A stretch of 11,433 bases of DNA from an uncultured Clostridia bacterium (GTDB taxonomy: Bacteria > Bacillota > Clostridia > Lachnospirales > CAG-274), in assembly GCA_947629215.1 (NCBI GenBank), contig CANRCU010000048.1, forward strand, positions 1-11,433. The letters are read 5' to 3'. The stretch's first letter is position 1, and every line of letters begins with the position of its first letter. The notes under the pieces are model-generated. The model was not told where the DNA came from and searched no databases. It saw nothing but the letters and a program-made list of their open reading frames with translations. Of the stretch, positions 1 through 6,141 are shown one piece after another. The position numbers were made by a program, and so were the translations under genes.

Positions 1-49
1 GTTCTTCTTCGGTCAGACGTATGCTCAAACTAAAATTTCTTTTACGCAT
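1..49 (-). CDS. MobC-like mobilisation / ribbon-helix-helix protein, N-terminal fragment
   Basis: Only the first 16 codons lie in the window, reading MRKRNFSLSIRLTEEE; the gene runs off the left edge. The ATG at 49-47 is preceded by a good ribosome site (AGAGAGGTGA, 64-55). A basic start followed by an alternating strand and 'RLTEEE' is typical of MobC-family relaxosome accessory proteins and related ribbon-helix-helix DNA binders of clostridial mobilisable and conjugative elements. These bind oriT and help the relaxase nick it. The hairpin-rich, gene-free stretch directly upstream suits this role. The family call rests on 16 residues plus context, so another small RHH protein is possible. 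Confidence 0.55.
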   Translation of the reverse strand, partial: MRKRNFSLSIRLTEEE

Positions 50-142
50 AAAAATCACCTCTCTTTTTTATTTTTTGCAGTAAGAAATTTTGCCGCTCTG
101 CGGCATATTTTCGGGCGGCTTGCCGACCGAATAAAAAGGGGT

Positions 143-192
143 TGAGGGGAAATATGTCCCCTCACAAGCCCTATATGGCTCGCCATATAGGG
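143..192. other. Paired hairpins, candidate oriT/nic region
   Basis: Two perfect inverted repeats lie next to each other. The first is TGAGGGGA (143-150) with TCCCCTCA (157-164). The second is CCCTATATGG (169-178) with CCATATAGGG (183-192), with a four-base loop. They are followed by AGCTTGCC (193-200), which resembles the ATCTTGC/ATCCTGC nic core of IncP-type (MOBP) origins. Position directly upstream of a MobC-like gene is where oriT normally lies. The hairpins are seen directly; oriT function is inference. Confidence 0.4.
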
Positions 193-204
193 AGCTTGCC
201 ATAA

Positions 205-290
205 CACAGCCGATACCTATGTATAAAATTTGAGTGGGTACCCACTTTGAAATTTTGAATATATAAAAATGTGGCTTTCCCTCGGCTGTG
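205..290. repeat. Nested inverted repeats around a 14-bp perfect palindrome
   Basis: The centre is a perfect palindrome, AGTGGGTACCCACT (233-246). It is flanked by AAAATTT (225-231) and AAATTTT (250-256), and further out by CACAGCCGA (205-213) and TCGGCTGTG (282-290). The arms are nearly concentric, so the stretch could extrude as a long imperfect cruciform. Such a structure could bind a relaxosome or replication protein, or an autoregulator of the leftward mobilisation gene. No function can be assigned from sequence. Confidence 0.55.
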
Positions 291-296
291 GTATGT

Positions 297-348
297 GAAA
301 TGTGCGGATATTTTTTATAATTTTTGTTTAACGAAAACCGCACATTTC
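297..348. repeat. 11-bp inverted repeat with 30-nt spacer
   Basis: GAAATGTGCGG (297-307) is perfectly complementary to CCGCACATTTC (338-348), separated by a T/A-rich spacer. The left arm contains GTGCGGATAT (302-311), which recurs at 2960-2969 beyond the STAND gene. Neither side has the stem-plus-T-run form of an intrinsic terminator, because the loop is too long. It may be part of the mobilisation region or an old element boundary. Confidence 0.45.
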
Positions 349-428
349 CAAAATTAAAAATGACGATTTTGCATAATTCAAAATTGTTATTTTATCAAAT
401 AAATTTTTATGAAATACTAAACATTATC

Positions 429-457
429 TTGTATCTGTGGTAAAATAAACTTATAAG
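429..457 (+). promoter_or_regulatory. Candidate sigma-A promoter for the STAND gene
   Basis: TTGTAT (429-434) and TATAAG (452-457) are separated by 17 bp. The -10 matches consensus in five of six positions; the -35 matches only TTG. Transcription would start near 464, leaving a leader of about 90 nt that includes the 11-bp-spaced repeats. The surrounding DNA is very A+T-rich, so chance matches are common. Confidence 0.3.
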
Positions 458-496
458 CTATTTACGGTTCTATTGTAATTGATATTGGTTTTATAA

Positions 497-526
497 AGTT
501 GCGTCTGACTTGCGTATTACTTGCGT
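497..526 (+). repeat. Three 8-bp direct repeats at exact 11-bp spacing
   Basis: AGTTGCGT (497-504), ACTTGCGT (508-515) and ACTTGCGT (519-526) form a head-to-tail array, with G/C the only difference. The 11-bp step is close to one DNA turn, so bound protein monomers would line up on one helical face. The array ends 26 bp before the STAND start codon and lies between the candidate promoter and the ribosome site (GGAGG, 542-546). An operator-like site or a recombinase/iteron-type site would both fit. Confidence 0.5.
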
Positions 527-552
527 GATTTTTTGTTTCGGGGAGGAACATT

Positions 553-1479
553 ATGAGCTATTGCAGTTTTTCAAACATAATAAGTATCTTATATAACGGT
601 CTTAAAAGATTTTATAAGAAAGGCAAAAAAGAAGATTTCTTTATTTCAATTATCTTCAGAAGCTATTCCGAGGAAAAGTATTTTGGATATTCCGAGTCCG
701 CAATAAGCAGATGGTTTAACGGGGAAACAAATGTAAGCTATGAAATATCAGAATTTTATTCCAAAAATAAAGAAAAATTGTATTCGGATATTAAGAATAG
801 ATATTTTAATGCTGCCGTTGATTTTTATACAACAGGCAAAGAAATATTAGATGTGCTGACTTCGGATATGACCATAAGCGAAAATCGAAAAAGTGAATTG
901 ATGGATTTTTACAAAAATGATTTTGAAACTCTTTCGATTTTTATTGCCGAGGTTTTGCTGTTTTCTATGAACAGAGAAATAATACCTATAAAAAGTAAGT
1001 CTGTATCTGCCGATTCGGTTTTGTACGGCTGTAACATAAATCGTCCCTGTAAATTTTTTGTCGGCAGAGAAAAAGAGATCGACGAACTTCATCAACTTAT
1101 ACAAAAAGAAAACTGTATTTTCGTTGAAGTCATAGGCGATATTGGCAAGAGCGCACTTATAAAAAAGTATGTCCGTACTTATAAAAACGATTATGCAAAT
1201 ATAATTTATCTTAGATATTCGGGCAATCTTAAAAATATGATAGCGGATATTCAGTTTTTGAATGATACTCCCGAAGAAAATTTTGACGACAGATTTCGCC
1301 GACATTACAGTTTTTTAAAGACATTGAAAGACGATACTCTGATAATAATCGATAACTTTGATACAACAGTAACCGCGATGAGGAATTTTTTGATAAATTT
1401 ACAGGCAATGAATATAAAACACTTTTTACAAGCCGAGGAAATTTTGAAGATAACATATCTGTGGAATTGTCTGAAATGA
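553..1479 (+). CDS. Piece 1 of the broken STAND gene: N-terminal domain and ATPase core
   Basis: This open frame gives 308 aa, but only about the first 275 are authentic; the last ~33 residues after VTA are out-of-frame read-through. Residues 1-145 are helical without a family I can name; a segment near 45-60 looks like a recognition helix (SESAISRWFNGE). Residues 169-270 hold the ATPase: FVGRE, a P-loop ending GKS (198-200), and Walker B IIIDNFD. The P-loop reads VIGDIGKS, so the first glycine of GxxxxGKS is valine, which may weaken nucleotide binding. If the break is real in the cell, the product would be a truncated ATPase lacking the sensor and C-terminal repeats. Confidence 0.6.
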   Translation: MSYCSFSNIISILYNGLKRFYKKGKKEDFFISIIFRSYSEEKYFGYSESAISRWFNGETNVSYEISEFYSKNKEKLYSDIKNRYFNAAVDFYTTGKEILDVLTSDMTISENRKSELMDFYKNDFETLSIFIAEVLLFSMNREIIPIKSKSVSADSVLYGCNINRPCKFFVGREKEIDELHQLIQKENCIFVEVIGDIGKSALIKKYVRTYKNDYANIIYLRYSGNLKNMIADIQFLNDTPEENFDDRFRRHYSFLKTLKDDTLIIIDNFDTTVTAMRNFLINLQAMNIKHFLQAEEILKITYLWNCLK

Positions 1480-2504
1480 AAAAAGGCGATCTGCTTAAAT
1501 TGATAGGCAATTTTTATTCGGTAACCGATAAAAACAAAGGAACATTGACGGAGATAATAAAGACCGTACACAGTCACACTTTGTCCGTTGAGTTGGCTGC
1601 AAGACTTTTAGGCAACGGTTATATCTCTCCCGATGAATTACTTGTAAAACTTATCGAGAATAATGTAAATCCCGACAGCAGCGAAAAAGTGATCATAAAA
1701 AAGGATAACAAAACAAAAAAGACTACTTTTTATGAACATCTTCATCTGCTTTTCGCTTTGTTTAAATTGAGTGAAAAACAAAAATATATAATGCGTAATT
1801 TCTGCTTCGTGTCTGTAAACGTTATTGAATTGAAACGCTTTGCTCTTTGGATAGGTGAAGATAATTCAAACGACATAACCGAACTTGCGGAAATGGGATT
1901 GATAAGAAATGACAGCGGCAGACTTTATATAAACTCCGTAATAAGAGATGTGACAAAGGAAGAATTGAAACCTTCCGTTACTCAATGCAAGGCACTGATC
2001 ACAAGTATTGCAACGGAGTGTATTATGTTTGGTGATGATAAATATTACTATCACGACTTGCTTGACTTTGCGGACAATATAATTTCTGATATTGATGTTG
2101 ACGATATTGATATATTTATGCTTATGATAGGAGAAGTGTTTTCATATGCCGATAAATATAACGAATTGCCTGTTATGAAACGTATTCTGAACGCAATGGA
2201 ATACTACATAAAAAACGAATTTACAACAAAAGTAAAATATAAGGCTTTGTATTATCTGTATAAGTCCAGATACGCCGTTATGAAATATCCCAATGCTTAT
2301 GACGGAGCTGCCGAATTTGCGGAAAAGGGAATTGCACTTATTGAAGAAAATCCGACAAACGATTTGAAACACCTGCTTTCTAATTTGTATTCCGCTTTGG
2401 GAGATTATAAGGCGGCTGCTGTTCCACAAGACTTAAATGCCGTAAAAAAGTGCTATGAATTGGCTTATTCTTTGCTCGAAGAAACAGGGGAACTATTCCT
2501 ATGA
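1461..2504 (+). CDS. Piece 2 of the broken STAND gene: ARC/winged-helix and repeat region
   Basis: The frame stays open upstream to about 1377, where it reads DEEFFDKFTGNEYKTLFTSR and continues into this stretch, so GTG 1461 is not a true start. YKTLFTSR is the strand-plus-arginine sensor found just after Walker B in STAND ATPases, which shows that piece 1 and piece 2 belong together. Later sequence contains a winged-helix-like section and, towards the end, TPR-like helix pairs (EFAEKGIALIEENP; KKCYELAYSLLEETG). No ribosome site precedes 1461, so separate translation is unlikely. The last few codons after ETG (2487 on) are out of frame. Confidence 0.5.
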   Translation: MELSEMKKGDLLKLIGNFYSVTDKNKGTLTEIIKTVHSHTLSVELAARLLGNGYISPDELLVKLIENNVNPDSSEKVIIKKDNKTKKTTFYEHLHLLFALFKLSEKQKYIMRNFCFVSVNVIELKRFALWIGEDNSNDITELAEMGLIRNDSGRLYINSVIRDVTKEELKPSVTQCKALITSIATECIMFGDDKYYYHDLLDFADNIISDIDVDDIDIFMLMIGEVFSYADKYNELPVMKRILNAMEYYIKNEFTTKVKYKALYYLYKSRYAVMKYPNAYDGAAEFAEKGIALIEENPTNDLKHLLSNLYSALGDYKAAAVPQDLNAVKKCYELAYSLLEETGELFL

Positions 2505-2838
2505 CGGGTATATGATCGCACGAAAATCCGCCCAAATTTTAGCCGCAACAGGCAATATAGATAAGGGCATATCATTGTTGGAGAATATTGCACAAATATT
2601 CAAGCCCGATACTATCCCCAACAGTTATAGCGAGTATGTAAAAATGAGAGAAAACAACCAATGCAGTACCATACTTGAGTATGCGGATATTCTTTCCGAC
2701 TTGATTTTGTATAAAGCCAAAAACAAACAGACTCCATATGCAGAGTATAATATAGCCGCAAAAATCTATAGTGCCGTATATGAAAATGAGCCTGAAAAGA
2801 TAGCATTAAAAGAAATAATAAAGGTTTTAAAGGTATAA
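2455..2838 (+). CDS. Piece 3 of the broken STAND gene: C-terminal TPR-like helices
   Basis: The authentic part begins at the G-run (2487-2490): removing one G joins ...LLEETG of piece 2 to NYSYDGYMIARKSAQILA in this frame. The residues before that (MNWLILCSKKQ) are a shadow of piece 2. The section has helix pairs typical of TPRs (ARKSAQILAATGNIDKGISLLENIAQIFK) and ends ENEPEKIALKEIIKVLKV. There is no ribosome site of its own. The ending is echoed in the vestige immediately downstream. Confidence 0.5.
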   Translation: MNWLILCSKKQGNYSYDGYMIARKSAQILAATGNIDKGISLLENIAQIFKPDTIPNSYSEYVKMRENNQCSTILEYADILSDLILYKAKNKQTPYAEYNIAAKIYSAVYENEPEKIALKEIIKVLKV

Positions 2839-2839
2839 C

Positions 2840-3004
2840 AAAGCTGTATTAAAAGGGCAGCGTTTTTGTGTTTTAGAAAGAATAAGAAACGAAACACCCG
2901 AAAAGCAGGCATTAAGAGAAATAATGACCGGATATTTATATTACATTTTGAAAAAAGAAGTGCGGATATTGTTTTGTGATATCCGCACTTTGTCTTGGCG
3001 TTAG
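2840..3004 (+). pseudogene. Vestige of a second, related STAND gene C-terminus
   Basis: One frame, from just after the STAND stop to the TAG at 3002-3004, contains RNETPEKQALREIM. This parallels ENEPEKIALKEIIK at the end of the intact C-terminus (identical at E, PEK, AL and EI, with R/K and M/I swaps). It has no start codon or ribosome site. The simplest reading is a decayed tandem paralogue or partial duplication. The match is short, so chance or recombination within the gene's own 3' end cannot be excluded. Confidence 0.4.
2951..2990 (-). terminator. Intrinsic terminator of the leftward catabolic operon
   Basis: AAGTGCGGATAT (2958-2969) pairs perfectly with ATATCCGCACTT (2979-2990) across a nine-base loop. 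Read on the - strand the stem is followed by CTTTTTT, a good intrinsic-terminator tail. On the + strand the tail is TGTCTTGG, which is poor. It lies about 120 bp beyond the operon's last stop codon, with no gene between. It may still act weakly for the STAND transcript. Confidence 0.65.
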
Positions 3005-3110
3005 AATTTCAATATGATAAACTTAATGGCATTGCATATTTAACTTACCTTTTGTGTTATGATTTTTTTCAAAAAACTTTTAATTCTTACACAAGCATTT
3101 TGATAAAATC

Positions 3111-4253
3111 TTAATAGAGATACGGTTTTTCCCAAAGATTGAGTTTTGTGCCGATACCCTTTTTAACAGCATTTTCATAAACGATCTTACCCCATGCAAC
3201 ATCTTCAACAGGCATACCGCCCACGGAATATATTATAACTTCGTCATCGTCTTTTCTGCCGGGGGCTTTTCCGGAAAGTATTGCGCCAAGGTTTATTATT
3301 TTATCCTTGGAGAGTCTTCCTTCGTGAACCAGATCAAGCCACAGACTGCCGGGGATATATATCTGATTGTATGTAGGATAAGGATATTCTTCTGCCCATG
3401 CTTCGTAAAGTCTTATATTGTCGCAAACAAGCTTCGGCTTTCCGCTGCAGATGTAATCATCCGAAAAATCTCCCGAACCGGGGATACAGAAAAGTGCGCC
3501 GGGCTTTATCCAATCTTCTTCTATAAACGGATACTGGCTTCTGTCCATACCCATTACCGTAGATGTTGCAAAGCTTAATATATCCGAACCCCTTACACAT
3601 TCTTCCAATGTGTCTACCACTGCTATTGTTTTAAACTGAGGTACATTTTTCTTTACAAAATCTATGCAGCAGTCGATGGACGCTCTTCCTCTGCCCTTTA
3701 TTTTAAGGGTATCAAGAGAGGGACGAAGTGCCGCAAATGTTTCTATAGCCGTCATATTTATAACACCGGGTCCCACAATGCCCAAAACTTTTGCGTTTTT
3801 GACAGCAAGATTTTTGACACCTGCGCCGGGAATTGCCGCTGTACGGTATGCAGAAATAAGATTTGCGGACATAAGAGATATAGGTGCGCCCGTGTCCTTA
3901 TCGTTTAACATAACCATAAGAATAGAACGGGGAAGTCCTTTTTCTCTGTTTTCCACATTGGAGCCGTACCATTTCATTCCTGCCATATCGGTTGCCCCGC
4001 CCACATATGCAGGCATAGCCATAAATCGCCTGTCGGGTCCTGCCTTTGGCATATTTGGAAACGGTGGATTTTCGGGGAATGTTATCATTGTGCCGTGGGA
4101 ATTGCCGTTTTCGCCGCCCATAACATAATCTCCCTTATCCATAGTAATCAAAAGCTCCTCCATACATTCTGTACAGGCAACAACATCATTAACGCCTGCC
4201 GCAAGCATATCGGGTTCGCTTAAATAAAGTAAGTCTATTCTTGTATCGCTCAT
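3111..4253 (-). CDS. Ornithine cyclodeaminase / mu-crystallin family protein
   Basis: Start chosen at 4253, giving 380 aa, because the ribosome site (AAGGAG, 4268-4263) is nine bases from it; an ATG at 4262 abuts the site. Family members use NAD(P) to deaminate, cyclise or reduce alpha-imino or amino acids (ornithine cyclodeaminase, ketimine reductase, alanine dehydrogenase). Visible marks: AGMKWYG with K94, SAYRTAAIPG with R137, a Rossmann motif GIVGPG (158-163), and the C-terminal VEDVAWGK (349-356). At 380 aa it is longer than typical ornithine cyclodeaminase (about 330-350), with an insert in the first 90 residues. I recall close relatives deposited as 'tyramine oxidase subunit B', a name whose experimental basis I cannot vouch for. 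It is the last operon gene, 37 bp after the permease. Substrate unknown; it may process the imine or amine made by the upstream dehydrogenase. Confidence 0.85.
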   Translation of the reverse strand: MSDTRIDLLYLSEPDMLAAGVNDVVACTECMEELLITMDKGDYVMGGENGNSHGTMITFPENPPFPNMPKAGPDRRFMAMPAYVGGATDMAGMKWYGSNVENREKGLPRSILMVMLNDKDTGAPISLMSANLISAYRTAAIPGAGVKNLAVKNAKVLGIVGPGVINMTAIETFAALRPSLDTLKIKGRGRASIDCCIDFVKKNVPQFKTIAVVDTLEECVRGSDILSFATSTVMGMDRSQYPFIEEDWIKPGALFCIPGSGDFSDDYICSGKPKLVCDNIRLYEAWAEEYPYPTYNQIYIPGSLWLDLVHEGRLSKDKIINLGAILSGKAPGRKDDDEVIIYSVGGMPVEDVAWGKIVYENAVKKGIGTKLNLWEKPYLY

Positions 4254-4290
4254 AATGAACATCTCCTTTTGTATGTTTTAATTTTAAATC

Positions 4291-5682
4291 TCATTTTCTG
4301 TGATGTTTTGCATAAAGCTCGTTTTCCATCGCCATAACTTCTTTGACGGGATAAGGTTTAAACATAGGTCTTTTTACTTTAAACTTTACCCAGAGGAAAG
4401 AATAAACTGTAAGTACGGCGATCATAATTGCGCATATTTTGTAAAGTTCCAGTTTCACTGCCCAGTCGGGATCTATGTTATATATCATATAAGCTGTGCC
4501 AACTATACCCAACAAGGGAATAAGCGGACCGAAAGGCAGTTTGAATGTCCTTGGTGCATTGGGAAGCCTGCGTCGCAGAAGTATTACGTTTATATTTGAG
4601 ATAATGTAGCTTATCATCCAGAGAATGGCAAGCACGGAAATTAAAAACGAAATAGCGTCTGTTGTTGAAAGCCCCGAAACATTAATTATAATATATATAC
4701 CTTCTTCAAGCAGTATTCCCACATAGGGAGCGCCTTTTTTGTTTGTCTTACGGAAAAATTCGGGCAAAAGCTCAATTTTTGACATTCCCATAAGTATATA
4801 GGAAAGTGACGACATAATTGTGTTTACAGAACTGACCGTTGCAAGCAGGGAAACTATCACCATCCAATATTTGCCTATAGGACCAAGCAGCATTTCTCCA
4901 TATAAAATATGAGGTGTAGCACTTTCTCCAAGCTCACCCCATCGTGTATAATTTTTAAATCCAAATGTAAGAAATATCTGCATTGCCAGAATGATAAGCA
5001 TACTGAGTACCATTCCGAGAGGAATGTTCCTTTTTGCGTTTTTGACTTCCTTTGTCAGAGGAACAACATACTCGCCGCCTACAAACAGAAAGAAAGCAAG
5101 TCCGCAAAGCCCTGTAACATTGGAAAAATCCGATGCCAAAACAGCAGGCTGTTCCACAATTTCACCCGTGCCAAGCCCTAAAGCACCCATTATACCCATT
5201 ATTGCCAGGGAAGCTATAAGAGCATATGCTACAAAATCCTGTACCTTAACAAACATATCCACACCGTTAAGGTTTGTTATCATAAGAAAAATAACAAGCA
5301 GTGTGCAAAATACCCATGGGGGAAGTCCTAACTGCGGAAACAATCCCGATACCGTATTTGCAAACATAGCGCATTCAACGGAACCTGCCATTGTGTTGCA
5401 AAGAACGTATCCTCCCGACATACATATTATGGTTATGAACGGTCCCACACAGGCAAGAGAATACTGGGCAAGTCCTCCCGTAAGGTCGGGCATAAGTGCA
5501 TTCAGCTCGGCAATTGACAAAAGGGTAAGTATATTGACAATACAGGCAATAACCATTGTTATAACAAATGTTACTCCTATCGCCGATGTGCCGATACCTA
5601 TTGACAAAAGACAGCTTGAGGCAACTACCAGCCCGACGCCTGTTGCTATAACACTTCCAAGCCCTAACTTTTTTTCATTCAT
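4291..5682 (-). CDS. APC-superfamily amino-acid permease
   Basis: The protein has 463 aa, normal for the family, and starts at 5682 behind AAGGAGGAG. It shows about 12 hydrophobic segments, roughly at 10-30, 34-58, 81-108, 122-138, 150-170, 189-208, 221-242, 272-292, 323-337, 343-368, 384-402 and 413-433. Family marks are the first-helix start LGLGSVIATGVG, AELNALMPDLTGG (58-70), and GGEYVVPLTKEVKNAKRNIP (202-221). It probably imports the operon's substrate across the cytoplasmic membrane, as an amino acid, amine or opine-like compound. It lies 49 bp downstream of the PII-like gene, an arrangement reminiscent of glnK-amtB but with an unrelated transporter. Specificity cannot be read from sequence. 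Confidence 0.9.
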   Translation of the reverse strand: MNEKKLGLGSVIATGVGLVVASSCLLSIGIGTSAIGVTFVITMVIACIVNILTLLSIAELNALMPDLTGGLAQYSLACVGPFITIICMSGGYVLCNTMAGSVECAMFANTVSGLFPQLGLPPWVFCTLLVIFLMITNLNGVDMFVKVQDFVAYALIASLAIMGIMGALGLGTGEIVEQPAVLASDFSNVTGLCGLAFFLFVGGEYVVPLTKEVKNAKRNIPLGMVLSMLIILAMQIFLTFGFKNYTRWGELGESATPHILYGEMLLGPIGKYWMVIVSLLATVSSVNTIMSSLSYILMGMSKIELLPEFFRKTNKKGAPYVGILLEEGIYIIINVSGLSTTDAISFLISVLAILWMISYIISNINVILLRRRLPNAPRTFKLPFGPLIPLLGIVGTAYMIYNIDPDWAVKLELYKICAIMIAVLTVYSFLWVKFKVKRPMFKPYPVKEVMAMENELYAKHHRK

Positions 5683-5731
5683 GATTATCTCCTCCTTTCA
5701 TAATATAAATGTAGGATGCAGCAAAACTTCA

Positions 5732-6115
5732 TCAATCCAGAATACCTGCCTTAAGTGCTTCTTTACCCTCTTCACCTGTGCGCACACGTATTGCATTGGT
5801 AATGGGAGAAACAAATATTTTGCCGTCACCGATATGACCTGTGTAAAGTTCCTTTTCCACAAAATCAAGAAATTTGTCAACTTCCGATGTGGGAAGCACC
5901 ACCATTACCACCTGTTTGTGAAGCAATGTAGGCTGACCGGTTGCTTCGTCCTCATTTTCGTATTCCTGAGTGCCAAGCTGAACGCCGCAGCCCTTTGCAT
6001 CATAGATAGTCATACCGGATATTCCGAACTTTCCGAATTCTTTTACAAGGGAATCTATCTTTGCTTCTTTTGTTATTATCTCCACCCTTGACAATTCTTC
6101 TATAGAAACTTTCAT
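5732..6115 (-). CDS. PII-like nitrogen-regulatory signalling protein
   Basis: Start set at 6115 (127 aa), seven bases from a perfect AAGGAGGT (6130-6123); an ATG at 6121 sits almost on that site. PII trimers bind ATP/ADP and often 2-oxoglutarate and control transporters and enzymes by their T-loop. Strong marks: FGISGMTIYDAKGCG near residues 30-44, Q46 at the T-loop base, the B-loop TGHIGDGK (92-99) followed by IFVSP, and the C-loop IRVRTGEEGKEAL (109-121). The T-loop differs from GlnB/GlnK: the usual RGAEY tip is replaced by acidic TQEYENEDEATGQP, so classical uridylylation at Tyr51 is not expected. An N-terminal extension of about ten residues precedes the first strand. The gene lies between the dehydrogenase subunit and the permease, suggesting control of either. 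Confidence 0.88.
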   Translation of the reverse strand: MKVSIEELSRVEIITKEAKIDSLVKEFGKFGISGMTIYDAKGCGVQLGTQEYENEDEATGQPTLLHKQVVMVVLPTSEVDKFLDFVEKELYTGHIGDGKIFVSPITNAIRVRTGEEGKEALKAGILD

Positions 6116-6141
6116 AAACATTACCTCCTTAATTTAAATTT

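Larger units (their letters stand above)
553..2838 (+). pseudogene. STAND-type (NB-ARC-like) NTPase with TPR-like tail, interrupted by two compensating frameshifts
   Basis: Read through two frame changes, this is one gene of 761 codons. The start (553) follows GGAGG at 542-546. Order: an N-terminal helical, HTH-like part (SAISRWFNGE, residues 49-58), the STAND entry motif FVGREKEI (169-176), a P-loop (IGDIGKSAL, 194-202), Walker B (LIIIDNFD, 263-270), a sensor-like LFTSR in the second frame, then helical repeats. STAND proteins are switch ATPases used as regulators and, in many bacteria, as antiphage sensors. The first break is a lost base near 1377, where GCG-GAT probably became GCGAT; the second is one extra G in 2487-2490. 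Net length stays in frame. Either the gene is recently inactivated or these are assembly errors. The gene is clearly more A+T-rich than the operon to its right, and it sits beside mobilisation DNA. Its exact role is unknown. Confidence 0.75.

Noticed and set aside
68..343. 91-aa leftward open frame between the MobC-like gene and the STAND gene
   Set aside because: It covers nested hairpins, has no visible ribosome site or domain, and is better explained as a structured non-coding region. A phrase such as MASSLYGEPYRACEG seems familiar from similar elements, probably because the DNA itself is conserved.
1366..1385. Programmed ribosomal frameshifting at the first frame break
   Set aside because: There is no X-XXY-YYZ slippery sequence or obvious downstream stimulator; a lost base is simpler.
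2951..2990. Hairpin as terminator of the STAND gene on the + strand
   Set aside because: The + strand tail (TGTCTTGG) is not T-rich, whereas the - strand tail is; it was assigned to the catabolic operon.
3664..4128. 154-aa + strand open frame opposite the cyclodeaminase-family gene
   Set aside because: It lies wholly antisense to a well-supported gene and shows no domain.
4991..6091. 366-aa + strand open frame opposite the permease and PII genes
   Set aside because: It is antisense to two genes with clear family motifs, has proline/serine/threonine-rich shadow composition and no ribosome site.
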